From Desulfovibrio sp. MES5 (GTDB taxonomy: Bacteria > Desulfobacterota > Desulfovibrionia > Desulfovibrionales > Desulfovibrionaceae): a stretch of 64,000 nucleotides of DNA. The notes below the pieces were generated by a model, which saw only the letters and a list, made by a program, of their open reading frames with translations, did no database searches and was not told the origin of the DNA. Positions 50,564 through 58,883 of the stretch are shown one piece after another. The translations under genes were made by a program, and so were the position numbers. Where the stretch lies: positions 1-64,000 of the forward strand of contig NZ_MJUZ01000013.1 in assembly GCF_002237645.1 (NCBI RefSeq). Direction: 5' to 3'. Every line of letters starts with the position of its first letter. Position 1 is the stretch's first letter.

Positions 50564-50650
50564 TGGCGTGACATTCAAGAAAGATCGCAGTGAGCAGCCC
50601 TGAAACAGGGGAAAACTCTATGCCTCACGTTCGCCCGCCTGCCCTGGAAT

Positions 50651-50700
50651 GTGTTCTGTGGCGTGTTCTGTGGCGTGTTCTGTGGCGTGTTCGGCAGCGT
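50651..50700. repeat. 12-base tandem repeat near the comM end
   Basis: GTGTTCTGTGGC is repeated three times exactly (50651-50686) and then decays (GTGTTCGGCAGC). It lies about 80 bases beyond the 3' end of comM. No gene was accepted here. Confidence 0.85.
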
Positions 50701-50780
50701 GTTGCGGAGTGCCCGGCGCGTACCCGGCGGCGTGTTTGGGGACTTTTGACAGAGGCTCTTCGATGCGGGGCAAAAACAGA

Positions 50781-52331
50781 CTATCCCCTGTCCAGAACCC
50801 GCAGGGATACAGCCTCCGCCAGATGGGCGGCGTCTATGCGCTGCCGCCCCTCCATATCCGCAATGGTGCGCGCCATGCGCAGCACCCGCGCGCAGGCGCG
50901 GGCCGACAGGGCAAGGCGGTTCACGGCCGCTTCCATCAAATCATGGCCTGCGGCGTCGAGCGCGCAGTGCTCATCCAGCAGCGCGCCTGAAAGCTCCGCG
51001 TTACAGTGCGGGCCGTCAGCGCCATAGCGCTGCCGCTGCACCGCACGGGCCGCAAGCACCCTTTCACGCATGGCGGCCGAACCTTCACCGGCGCGGCCCT
51101 GACGCAGATCCGCATAGGGCACGGCGGGAACTTCCACATGCACATCGATGCGATCCAGCATGGGGCCGGACACGCGCGCCTGATAGCGGGCCCGCTGGTC
51201 GGGGCGGCAACTGCACTCATGCGTGGGATCGCCGTGATAGCCGCAGGGACAGGGATTCATGGCCGCCACCAGCATGCAGGCAGCGGGAAAAATCACGCTG
51301 TGCGCGGATCTGGCAATGTGAACAACGCCGCCTTCCAGCGGCTGACGCAGGGATTCCAGCGCGCTCTTCTGAAATTCCGGCAGTTCATCCAGAAAAAGCA
51401 CGCCCCTGTGGGCAAGGCTGACCTCGCCGGGGCGCGGGTAGGCTCCCCCACCCACCAGGGCCACGTCCGAAATGGTGTGGTGCGGCGCGCGAAACGGCCT
51501 CTGACGCATCAGCCCCTGATGGTCGGACAGTTTGCCAGCGACGCTGTAAATCTTGGTGACTTCGAGCGATTCCTCAAAGTCCAGCGGCGGCAGAATGGTG
51601 GGCAGGCGCTGCGCAAGCATGGTCTTGCCGCTGCCGGGCGGGCCGAGCAACAAGACGTTGTGCCCGCCAGCCGCGGCTATTTCCAGCGCGCGCTTGGCGG
51701 CCTCCTGCCCTTTGACTTCGGCAAAATCAAGGCCGTGGCCCAGAGGCGGCAGATCGTCCATTTCCGGCTCCGGCAGAGGCTCAAGAGGCTCCGCACCTGC
51801 CAGAAAGGCCGCGCACTGCGCGATATTACGGGGAGTATAGACGCAAAGGCCTCGAACAACAGCGGCTTCAGCCCCATTGCCCGGCGGCACGATAATGCCC
51901 GCCGCCCCGCGCTCGCGGGCCAGCAGGGCCAGCGGCAAAACGCCGCTCACCGGGCGCAGGTCGCCGCTTAAGGAGAGTTCCCCGGCCATGAAGAACTGCT
52001 GCAGACTCGCGGCGGGAATGCCCCCGGAGGCGGCCAGCAGGCCAACGGCAAGAGGCAGGTCATAGCTGGCCCCGCTTTTACGCCGCCAGGCAGGAGCCAG
52101 ATTGACGGTGATCCGCGCGGGCGGCAGCTTGAAGTCGGCAGCCCTCAGGGCAGCAAACACCCTGTCCTTGGCCTCGCGCACCGCCGTTTCAGCCAGCCCC
52201 ACCATAGTGAAGCCCGGCAGGCCCTGGCGCACGAAGTCCACTTCCAGTTCCACGGGATAGGCGTCAACGCCTTCCACGCCGCCGCTGTTCAGCCGGACTA
52301 CCACCGGGCCTCCTTGCAACGCTTCAACCAT
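50781..52331 (-). CDS. comM: ComM/YifB family AAA+ ATPase (Mg chelatase-like)
   Basis: A 516-residue hexameric helicase type; ComM drives branch migration during integration of transformed DNA. The N-terminal part is the LonC-like ChlI domain (LPGFTMVGLAETAVREAKDR), then the Mg-chelatase AAA+ core with Walker A GPPGSGKT at 230-237, Walker B GVLFLDELPEF near 325, sensor 1 AAMNPCPCGYHGD near 372 with a following cysteine cluster (CSCRPDQ), and a C-terminal helical domain (RLALSARACARVLRMARTIAD). Length is standard. It is 52 bases downstream of lepB on the same strand. Its presence does not by itself show natural transformation; the gene is common in bacteria not known to be competent. Confidence 0.93.
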   Translation of the reverse strand: MVEALQGGPVVVRLNSGGVEGVDAYPVELEVDFVRQGLPGFTMVGLAETAVREAKDRVFAALRAADFKLPPARITVNLAPAWRRKSGASYDLPLAVGLLAASGGIPAASLQQFFMAGELSLSGDLRPVSGVLPLALLARERGAAGIIVPPGNGAEAAVVRGLCVYTPRNIAQCAAFLAGAEPLEPLPEPEMDDLPPLGHGLDFAEVKGQEAAKRALEIAAAGGHNVLLLGPPGSGKTMLAQRLPTILPPLDFEESLEVTKIYSVAGKLSDHQGLMRQRPFRAPHHTISDVALVGGGAYPRPGEVSLAHRGVLFLDELPEFQKSALESLRQPLEGGVVHIARSAHSVIFPAACMLVAAMNPCPCGYHGDPTHECSCRPDQRARYQARVSGPMLDRIDVHVEVPAVPYADLRQGRAGEGSAAMRERVLAARAVQRQRYGADGPHCNAELSGALLDEHCALDAAGHDLMEAAVNRLALSARACARVLRMARTIADMEGRQRIDAAHLAEAVSLRVLDRG

Positions 52332-52383
52332 CGCAACGGTGGGCGTCCGCTCGCGCGGACGCCTGGGCTACACCATAAAAAAT

Positions 52384-53004
52384 CTATTCTACCTTTTTGC
52401 CCATACGGTCCCAGCGCATGTCGCCAAGGCCGCCCCAGGACCAGTAGATGCGCCATGCCTTGGCGCGAATGGCGCTACGGTCCACAAATCCCCAGAAGCG
52501 CGAATCCAGCGAATTGTCGCGGTTGTCGCCCATGACGAAATACTTGCCTTCCGGCACTGTCACCGGCCCGAAATTGTCGCGCACCGGCTCTATACGGTCG
52601 GGCTGGGTAAAGCGGATGTAGCCTTCCTTGACGGCCTCGCCGTTGCGGAACAGCTGCTTGTTGCGCACCTCGATAACATCGCCGGGCACGCCCACAATGC
52701 GCTTGATGTAGTCCACGCTAGGGTCGTTGGGATATTCAAAAATGATGATCTCGCCGCGCTGCGGGTCACTGCCCTTATAGACGTAGTAATTTGTAAAGGG
52801 GACCTTGACGCCGTAGGAGAACTTGCTGGCAAGCAGATGGTCGCCCACAAGCAGGGTTTGTAACATGGATTCCGATGGTATTTTAAATGCTTGCACGACG
52901 AATGTACGAATTACGAGAGCAAGCAGCAAGGCCACTAAAAGGGCTTCGCCATATTCGCGCCACAGGGGCTTCTTGGGAGGCGCAGATCTCAAAAGCGTGG
53001 TCAT
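52384..53004 (-). CDS. lepB: Signal peptidase I
   Basis: A 206-residue inner-membrane protease that cuts Sec signal peptides. The start MTTLLRSAPPKKPLW at 53004 follows AAGGA; the longer open frame is repeat sequence. A single membrane helix lies at residues 19-36. The catalytic serine is Ser46 in IPSESM and the lysine is Lys101 in DYIKRIVGVPGD; the C-terminal box GDNRDNSLDSRFWGFV is complete. comM follows on the same strand. Confidence 0.96.
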   Translation of the reverse strand: MTTLLRSAPPKKPLWREYGEALLVALLLALVIRTFVVQAFKIPSESMLQTLLVGDHLLASKFSYGVKVPFTNYYVYKGSDPQRGEIIIFEYPNDPSVDYIKRIVGVPGDVIEVRNKQLFRNGEAVKEGYIRFTQPDRIEPVRDNFGPVTVPEGKYFVMGDNRDNSLDSRFWGFVDRSAIRAKAWRIYWSWGGLGDMRWDRMGKKVE

Positions 53005-53043
53005 ACGGTGCTGTTCCTTATTCTTTATGGCCCTTACGGCCCA

Positions 53044-53180
53044 ATTAGAGCATTTAAAACACTTGAAATGCTCGCCTACGGCAGGCAAGAGAGTCTGCCC
53101 ACTCGCATTTCGCGGCAAGGATTTTCTTGTAAAATCCTTGCAGAGCAGTCAACTCATTTCATTCGTGAACTGGTCCAAAT
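53044..53180 (-). repeat. Dispersed repeat family C, copy 2 (inverted)
   Basis: Read on the minus strand it begins GACCAGTTCACGAATGAAAT, passes through GCTCTGCAAGGATTTTAC, AAGAAAATCCTTGCCGCG and TTGCCTGCCGTAGGCG, and ends AGCATTTCAAGTGTTTTAAA with TGCTCT. This is the order of the copy at 6892-7014. It lies in the promoter region of lepB. The rest of the spacer up to 53446 shows nothing else. Confidence 0.75.
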
Positions 53181-53446
53181 GCAGGCGGCAAAGTATGCAC
53201 TTATGCGCGCCCAAAGGCAAGGCGGGTTGCGGATTCTTCGCCAGAGCTTTTGCGACGAACAAGCACTTTGGCGGCTGCATGGGTAGCCGTTCGCCCCGAG
53301 TGTGCAAGCCGGTGACGGGCAGTGCGCGCTTTCGCCCCTATACGTTGGGATGCTGTGCTGCCCGGGAGCCGCTGCCTTGAAATGCCCGCCTCGGAGCAGA
53401 AAGCTCGCAGAAAACTCTTAGTGCTTTACGACCATACAATTAGAAT

Positions 53447-53517
53447 TTTAGAGGGTGGGGGCGTGGGGGAGGAGACCCTTTTGCAAAAGGGTCCCGCCCC
53501 CGCAAAGCATCTCAGCA
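53447..53517 (-). repeat. Dispersed repeat family B, copy 5 (inverted)
   Basis: On the minus strand it reads GATGCTTTGCGGGGGCGGG, the stem ACCCTTTTGCAAAAGGGT, then CTCCTCCCCCACGCCCCCAC and CCTCTAAAATTC. It lies downstream of the minus-strand permease gene and shares that gene's orientation. Confidence 0.85.
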
Positions 53518-53560
53518 TAAAGCCGCTTTAAAACAATACCTTCACAACGGCTGTCTGCTC

Positions 53561-53593
53561 AAAAACAAAGCCCCGGTTTGATCCGGGGCTTTG
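53561..53593 (-). terminator. Rho-independent terminator of the permease gene
   Basis: On the minus strand CAAAGCCCCGG (53593-53583) pairs with CCGGGGCTTTG (53576-53566 region) and is followed by TTTTT at 53565-53561. It lies 25 bases after the permease stop codon. Confidence 0.9.
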
Positions 53594-53617
53594 AACACGT
53601 GTGCTGGCCGCTCAAGC

Positions 53618-54928
53618 CTAGGGCAGGCGCAGGGCAAAGTTGATCACAAAGCACAGGGCAATGCAGAGCATGACGAGGTTGAGGTCCTTGAAGCGCCCGG
53701 CCAGAGCCTTGATGCCCACCCAGCTCACAAAGCCGAAGCCGAAGCCCGTGGCGATGTTGAAAGTCAGGGGCATGCTGATGATGGTCAGAAAGGCGGGCAG
53801 CGCCACGGTAAAGTCCTTGAAGCTGATGCGCCCCACTTCCTGCATCATCATGGCGCCCACGATGATGAGCACGGGCGCTGTGGCATAGGCGGGCACCATT
53901 CCCACCAGGGGGGAGAAAAAGAGCGCCAGAAAGAAAAGAGCGGCAATGGTGACGGCAGTGAGGCCCGTGCGGCCGCCCTCGGCCACGCCTGCGGCGCTTT
54001 CAAGATAGCTGGTGGCGGTGGTCGCGCCCATGACGGCGCTGGCCATGGTGGCCATAGAGTCTGTGATAAGGGCTTTGTCGAGGTTCTCGATGTGGCCGTC
54101 TTCACGAATGAAGCCCGCCTTCTGCGAGAGGCCGATGAGCACGCCCATATTGTCGAAAAGGTCGACCATGGTCAGGGTAAAGATGATGGAAATAAGGCCG
54201 TGGTGCAGCGCGCCCTTGATGTCCATCTGCATGAAGGTTTCAGTGGGCATGGGCAGGCTGGCGGAAAAAATCGGCCCTTGCGGCAGGGGCGACACGCCAA
54301 GGGCGATGCCCGCCACGGTGATGGCCAGAATGCCGATGATCATGGCCCCGCGCACGCGCAGCGACAGCAGGCCGCCAATAAGAAAAATGCCCGCCACGGA
54401 AAGCAGGGTCTTGGGGTTGCCAAGATTGCCCAGGGTCACGAAGGTGGCCGGATCTGCCGCGATGATGCCGCAGCTCTTCATGCCGATAAAGGCAATAAAG
54501 GCCCCGATGCCCACCACGATGGCGAACTTGAGATCCATAGGCACGGCATTGATGATGAGCTGGCGGATGCGCGTGACGGTGAGCAGCAGAAAAACTATGC
54601 CCGATATGAACACGGCCCCGAGGCCCGTCTGCCAGGAATAGCCCGCAGGGCCGCAGACGTAGTAGGCGAAAAAGGCCGTGATGCCCAGCCCCGGAGCGAC
54701 GCCCACGGGAAACTTGGCCCAAAAGCCCATAACAAAGGTCGCGAGAATGGTCACCCATATGGTGGACGCCACGGCGGAATCCCTAGGCATGCCCGCGTCG
54801 GCCAGCATGCTGGGCACCACAAAGATGAGGTAGCACATGGCCATAAAGCTGGTGAGACCGGCCAGCATTTCCCTTTTGACCGTGCTGCCTCTTGCGGCGG
54901 GATTGAACAGTTTTTCCAGCACACTCAT
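53618..54928 (-). CDS. NCS2-family purine permease (AzgA/PbuG-like)
   Basis: A 436-residue membrane protein with 12-14 helices, matching the AzgA/PbuG branch (adenine, guanine, hypoxanthine:H+ symport). Motifs seen are LTSFMAMCYLIFVVPSMLAD near residue 25, VGVAPGLGITAFFAYYVCG near 76, VDLFDNMGVLIGLSQKAGF near 260 and GATTATSYLESAAGVAEGGR near 305; the last is characteristic of the branch. The start at 54928 has AAGGAGG seven bases upstream; the 88 open codons before it are non-coding. I looked for a purine riboswitch upstream and did not find one. It is probably transcribed alone and ends at the hairpin near 53561. Confidence 0.9.
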   Translation of the reverse strand: MSVLEKLFNPAARGSTVKREMLAGLTSFMAMCYLIFVVPSMLADAGMPRDSAVASTIWVTILATFVMGFWAKFPVGVAPGLGITAFFAYYVCGPAGYSWQTGLGAVFISGIVFLLLTVTRIRQLIINAVPMDLKFAIVVGIGAFIAFIGMKSCGIIAADPATFVTLGNLGNPKTLLSVAGIFLIGGLLSLRVRGAMIIGILAITVAGIALGVSPLPQGPIFSASLPMPTETFMQMDIKGALHHGLISIIFTLTMVDLFDNMGVLIGLSQKAGFIREDGHIENLDKALITDSMATMASAVMGATTATSYLESAAGVAEGGRTGLTAVTIAALFFLALFFSPLVGMVPAYATAPVLIIVGAMMMQEVGRISFKDFTVALPAFLTIISMPLTFNIATGFGFGFVSWVGIKALAGRFKDLNLVMLCIALCFVINFALRLP

Positions 54929-55216
54929 GGCGTTTCCTCCTTGCTGTGCGACGCCAGACGGGATGCGAGCATCAAGGCCCGTCCCAGAAAAAAACAATAA
55001 ACCCAAACGCCGCCCGCAGGATGCGCCGTCTTCAGTGGCGAGATGCTGTCTTTGCAATTCAGACAACAACCACCGGACGGGGCAGGGGCATATGGACTCA
55101 ACAAACTGTATGGATATGAAACGAAAGTACAGGCATGTTTCCGCCTGCGTAATGAAGGCGGGAGCATGCCACATACGGCCCGTTATGTCCACAGGCTTTT
55201 ATCCGCGCCACGCCTG
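54929..55216. other. Upstream region of the permease gene
   Basis: The 288 bases before the permease gene should hold its promoter. No purine, PreQ1 or other riboswitch core could be recognised on the minus strand, and no gene is seen. Confidence 0.4.
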
Positions 55217-55258
55217 AAAAAACGAAGACTCCCCGGCTGCCGTTCGCTGCCGGGGAGT
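55217..55258 (-). terminator. Rho-independent terminator downstream of the lipoprotein gene
   Basis: ACTCCCCGGC (55228-55237) and GCCGGGGAGT (55249-55258) form a stem. On the minus strand it is followed by CTTCG and TTTTTT (55222-55217), so it ends a transcript from the serine acetyltransferase/lipoprotein side. Confidence 0.8.
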
Positions 55259-55429
55259 GTGAATTATTTTGAAAAAAGGAAACCAGTTTCGCGCCGGGCA
55301 CAAGGCGCACGCGGGGGCAAACGGGGGCGTGCACTATCACCTTGCGGCCACATTCTACCGGGCCGGGCACACGAGGAGCGACACTCAGGACGCTAGGGGC
55401 ATCTGCCCCTCTGCGGCCAGATATCTCCC

Positions 55430-55481
55430 GGCAGATATGCCGCGCCCAGCGCTGCGGCAGATATGCTGCACTCAGCGCTAT
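55430..55481. repeat. Tandem duplication of 26 bases
   Basis: GGCAGATATGCCGCGCCCAG plus six bases (55430-55455) is followed directly by a second copy with four changes (55456-55481). A third partial match (CGGCCAGATATCTCCC) precedes it. It lies in the 340-base stretch between the small lipoprotein gene and its terminator, where no other gene is seen. Confidence 0.8.
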
Positions 55482-55599
55482 AGCATGCCATGAGGCGTGC
55501 CTGCCACTGCGTGTACTGGCCGCAATGCCAGCCTTCATGACGGGTCCCGCCAACGCGGCCGCCAGAGCCGTGCAAACTGAAAAGACGCTTACTACGGGC

Positions 55600-55755
55600 C
55601 TAACGGCCCACACCTATGCTCGTCTGCACCTGCCCCTTGGGCTGCACGCGCACGCCCTGCCCGCAGCCGAAAAGCAGCAGAGACGCCAGCAGGGCCACCA
55701 GCAAAAAGCGTAGCGAAACCCGGCGGCCAGGCCGCCGCAAACCCGCATCAGGCAC
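55600..55755 (-). CDS. Small lipoprotein of 51 residues, GTG start
   Basis: A short gene that begins with GTG at 55755, eight bases after AGGAG, inside the last codons of the serine acetyltransferase gene (8-base overlap). The predicted protein has Arg-rich N-terminal residues (RRPGRR), the hydrophobic core LRFLLVALLASLLLFG and Cys31 in a lipobox, so it should be processed to a 21-residue lipopeptide (CGQGVRVQPKGQVQTSIGVG and one more residue). Similar tiny lipoproteins exist in many proteobacteria, but I know no function for this one. The overlap suggests coupled translation with the gene before it. Confidence 0.7.
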   Translation of the reverse strand: MPDAGLRRPGRRVSLRFLLVALLASLLLFGCGQGVRVQPKGQVQTSIGVGR

Positions 55756-56659
55756 GCGGGCGCTCCTGAAGAATGCGCGCGCCGTCGGGCACATCCTGGG
55801 TAATCCACACATTGCCGCCAATAACAGCGCCCTTACCTATGGTCACGCGCCCAAGAATGGTGGCCCCAGCGTACACAGTCACATTATCGCTGAGTATGGG
55901 GTGCCTCGGGATGCCCTTGGTCAGGGTGCCGTCCGCGTTTTTGGGAAAGGACAAAGCCCCCAGAGTAACACCCTGGTACAGACGGCAGTTGCGCCCGATA
56001 ATGCAGGTTTCGCCAATGACCACGCCCGTGCCGTGGTCAATGAAGAATTCTTCGCCGATGCTCGCGCCGGGGTGCAGGTCAATGCCCGTTGCCGAGTGCG
56101 ACATCTCCGAAATGATGCGCGGAATCACCGGAACCTTGAGGTTGTAAAGCTCGTGGGCGATGCGGTGGTGCAGCATGGCCTGCATGGACGGATAGCAGAA
56201 AATGGTCTCGCCGGGACTTGTGGCGGCAGGGTCGCCCTCGTAGGCGGCCTTGGCGTCACTGGCCAGCAGGCGGCGAATCTCCGGCAGGCGGTCCATAAAG
56301 GCTCCGGCGGCTTTTTCGCCATCCGACTCGCAGGTCGTACAGGGGTTGCTCTCGCCTGCGCAGCCAAAGCAGAACCCGCGCACTATCTGTTCGCACAGCA
56401 TGCGGTAAATGGTATCGAGATTGGCCGAAAGGTGGTAGCGCATGGACTCGCGCCATACCCGCGCGGAACCGAAATACCCCGGAAAAATGGCCGCCCGCAG
56501 GCGTTCCATAATTTCGGTAAGGTCCTTCAGCGAAGGCATGGCCGCGCCCTGAGCCGGACGATGCCACACCGCGTCCAGTGAGGAGGGGTGGCAAAGGCGC
56601 TCAACCACGCTATCCAGCAGGGGCATGGTCGTAGCCTTGAGGTCACGCATTTCACTCAT
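55748..56659 (-). CDS. cysE: Serine O-acetyltransferase with a cysteine cluster
   Basis: A 303-residue enzyme that makes O-acetylserine, the precursor of cysteine. The start at 56659 (MSEMRDLKATT) has AGGA seven bases upstream; 16 further codons are open. The N-terminal half is helical. The C-terminal half is a left-handed beta helix of hexapeptide repeats with the catalytic segment FFIDHGTGVVIGETCIIG (Asp208, His209) and KGIPRHPILSDNVTVYAGA. It is of the longer SAT type found in plants and many anaerobes, about 30 residues longer than E. coli CysE. An insertion at residues 89-110 holds five cysteines (C89, CFGC at 97-100, CTTC at 107-110) and could bind zinc or an Fe-S cluster or act as a redox switch. 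The 3' end overlaps a small lipoprotein gene. Confidence 0.88.
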   Translation of the reverse strand: MSEMRDLKATTMPLLDSVVERLCHPSSLDAVWHRPAQGAAMPSLKDLTEIMERLRAAIFPGYFGSARVWRESMRYHLSANLDTIYRMLCEQIVRGFCFGCAGESNPCTTCESDGEKAAGAFMDRLPEIRRLLASDAKAAYEGDPAATSPGETIFCYPSMQAMLHHRIAHELYNLKVPVIPRIISEMSHSATGIDLHPGASIGEEFFIDHGTGVVIGETCIIGRNCRLYQGVTLGALSFPKNADGTLTKGIPRHPILSDNVTVYAGATILGRVTIGKGAVIGGNVWITQDVPDGARILQERPRA

Positions 56660-57021
56660 AGTAGCATCCTGTGTTTTTCTTTCTTGTATACTGAACGGCA
56701 TGCTCAAGCAACACCGTTGCCATGCGGCGCGGCGGCGGCCCGGCGGACGGAGCGGAGGGTGGCAGTGTCCGCTGATTCTGTGCTGGTAGGCGGCGCTGAA
56801 TTGCCCGGCAGTTCGCCGGGTCTGAGTCAGCCGGCAGCGGCGCGGCGGCTCTGTGCACGGTGGCGGTACTGTGCTGCCGGACGGCGTTGCTCTGCCCTAC
56901 GGCTGTACTGCGCTGTCCGGTGGCGGGCGACAGCGGCGCGGGGGACGCCGGGTAAGTTTTTTCGCCAGCCAGCCGATAAGACTGTTGCGGCAGGTACGTT
57001 CCCGCCGCAAAGGAGCATGCC
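56660..57021. other. Divergent spacer between cysE and a small gene
   Basis: A 362-base spacer that should hold promoters for both sides. The part near 56730-56950 is GC-rich low-complexity DNA with short repeats of GCGGCG and CTGTGC/CTGTCC type. No gene is seen. Confidence 0.4.
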
Positions 57022-57207
57022 ATGAATGACGTGCAGATGGGCATGAGTGTTACCATCAGTCGTGAAGCTCTGGATTTTCAGGCCAGCATGTCTGCCGCTG
57101 TGATCAACGGCAGCATCAACAAGGGGCAGGAAATGCAGATGCGCATGGACAAGGATGCCGGTTTGGCGGCTCAGGGCATTGGCGGCAAGATCAACATTGA
57201 AGTCTGA
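57022..57207 (+). CDS. Small protein of 61 residues, YjfB-like putative motility protein
   Basis: The start codon has an excellent ribosome binding site, AAAGGAG, seven bases upstream. The protein (MNDVQMGMSVTISREALDF at the front, MSAAVINGSINKGQEM in the middle) has no signal peptide and looks partly helical. The spacing of Ala/Val/Ile residues resembles the short YjfB-type proteins annotated as putative motility proteins in firmicutes and sulfate reducers, but this is a weak resemblance. It stands alone, with divergent cysE before it and a repeat region after it. Confidence 0.65.
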   Translation: MNDVQMGMSVTISREALDFQASMSAAVINGSINKGQEMQMRMDKDAGLAAQGIGGKINIEV

Positions 57208-57473
57208 TCGCCGCCGACGCGCCAGCATACGGGCCACGGGGATTTGGAGCGATGTTCCGAGGCCCCGTGGCCCGCACGCGTTCTGGCGGCGCCGCGCCTC
57301 GTTGACAATTTCCGGTCTTGGGGTAAGCCTGTACGCCAGCCGCCCCGGATGTTTTTACGGGTTCAGGGAAACGCTGATTTATTCCGTTTGGCGTCGTTGC
57401 TTCACTTTTTTGAAACAGTCGAGGACGGAAGAGTCCACTCCTGCTTCAAAAAAAGATCGCGCCTAGCCAAACT

Positions 57474-57866
57474 AGAGCAGATTAACTTTGAAATGCTTCA
57501 CATTTCAAAGTTTTCATTCAGCCGAAAAATGCGATTTGCGACAGCCATCAGCAGGTGGCTCATTCTATTAACCAATTGCTGTCTTTGCGGCAGCCGTTGC
57601 CCGCAGGGCTTGCCTGAACCGTTGGCGGGAACCGCCTTACGGGGCAGGACAGCAGCGCTACGGATGGCGACAGCGATTGCATGGGACAAGCCGTGTCGTT
57701 ACGCATGCCGTCTTCAAGCGTAGTTTCCTGCGTCACAACGCTTGAAGCATCCGTAGCTTCCTTCGTCGCAACGGCTAAAGCTCGGCTGAATCCACGCCAC
57801 GTTGTGGCGCGCTGTACTTTCGCACTACGTTAGAACATTTACACTTTTTCAAAGGTAAAATGCTCT
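57474..57866 (+). repeat. Dispersed repeat family A, copy 3, with nested insert
   Basis: The copy begins AGAGCAGATTAACTTTGAAA and ends AAAGGTAAAATGCTCT. The two ends are inverted copies of each other. Where the simple copy at 45308 has an unbroken hairpin GCGATTTTCGGCTGAATCC, this one is interrupted after GCGATTT by 245 bases (57538-57782) and resumes at CGGCTGAATCCACGCC. The insert has TTAACCAATTGCTGTCTTTG, GCGGCAGCCGTTGCCCGCAG and a hairpin CTTCAAGCG/CGCTTGAAG. The 266 bases before it (57208-57473) contain nothing recognised. Confidence 0.85.
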
Positions 57867-57954
57867 AAACAACTGTGCGTTTCCAAGAGGCTCTTTAATC
57901 AGTGCTTTCTTAACCCCATTCGCACGGCCCACTCCGCCCCAACGAGGTATCACT

Positions 57955-58878
57955 GTGAAAATTCTTGTTACTCCCCGCTCTTTTGGCAAAACCAATCCCG
58001 AACTGTTCGACCGTCTGGCGCAGGCCGGGCTTGAAGTCGTGCGCAACGACACGGGCGGCATCCTTTCCGCCGACCAGATGCGTGAAAAACTGGCTTCGTG
58101 CCAGGGCGTCATTCTGGGCGTTGACCCTATGGACGCTTCTGTGCTGGCCGCCGCGCCGGAACTTAAAGCCATCGCCAAATACGGCGTCGGTCTGGACAAT
58201 ATTGATCTTGAGGCCTGCAAGCAGCGCGGCATCACGGTGTCGCGCACGGTTGGGGCCAACAGCAACGCCGTGGCCGACTACGCCCTGACGCTCATGCTGA
58301 TGGTGGCGCGCAAGGCCGGGCTTATTGACCGCCGCTGCCGCGAAAAAGACTGGGGCAAGATCACCAGCATCGACCTTTACGGCAAAACCCTGGGCATCAT
58401 TGGCCTGGGAGCCATCGGCCGCTGCGTGGTCAAACGCGCTCAGGGCTTTGGCATGAAAATTCTGGCCCACGACATCGCCTGGGACGAAGCCTGGGCAAAA
58501 AGCGAAGGCGTTGAACGCGCGGATGTGGACCGCATCTGCCGCGAGGCGGACTTTATCACCCTGCACACGGTGCTGACGGACGAAACCCGCAACTGCATCA
58601 ATGCCGGGCGCATCGCCACCATGAAGAAAACGGCCGTCATCATCAATACCGCGCGTGGCGGGCTTATTGACGAAGCCGCCCTGCTGGCCGCCCTTCAGGC
58701 TGGCAGCATCTACGGCGCGGGGCTTGACGTATTCGAGCAGGAACCCCCGACCGATCCGGCGTGGTATGCGCTGGACAACCTTGTCATGGGGTCGCACTGC
58801 TCCTCCTCCACTGCCGGAGCCACGGAAACTATGGGCCACATGGCTGTGGACAATCTTTTGCGGGATTTGGGGCTGTAG
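57955..58878 (+). CDS. D-2-hydroxyacid dehydrogenase (phosphoglycerate dehydrogenase type)
   Basis: A 307-residue NAD-dependent dehydrogenase. The GTG start has GAGG seven bases upstream. The Rossmann motif GLGAIG lies at 150-155 and the acidic residue after it in AHDIAWDE. The catalytic residues are Arg234 (NTARGG), Glu263 (FEQEPP) and His281 (GSHCSSST). The chain lacks the ACT domain of serine-pathway SerA, and the substrate loop does not tell whether the substrate is 3-phosphoglycerate, glyoxylate/hydroxypyruvate or another 2-oxoacid. The neighbouring cysE makes a role in serine supply possible, but the genes are divergent. Family A repeats lie on both sides. Confidence 0.88.
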   Translation: MKILVTPRSFGKTNPELFDRLAQAGLEVVRNDTGGILSADQMREKLASCQGVILGVDPMDASVLAAAPELKAIAKYGVGLDNIDLEACKQRGITVSRTVGANSNAVADYALTLMLMVARKAGLIDRRCREKDWGKITSIDLYGKTLGIIGLGAIGRCVVKRAQGFGMKILAHDIAWDEAWAKSEGVERADVDRICREADFITLHTVLTDETRNCINAGRIATMKKTAVIINTARGGLIDEAALLAALQAGSIYGAGLDVFEQEPPTDPAWYALDNLVMGSHCSSSTAGATETMGHMAVDNLLRDLGL

Positions 58879-58883
58879 CCCTC

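Noticed and set aside
54929..55216. Purine riboswitch upstream of the purine-type permease
   Set aside because: The conserved core and paired loops of purine aptamers could not be found on the minus strand.
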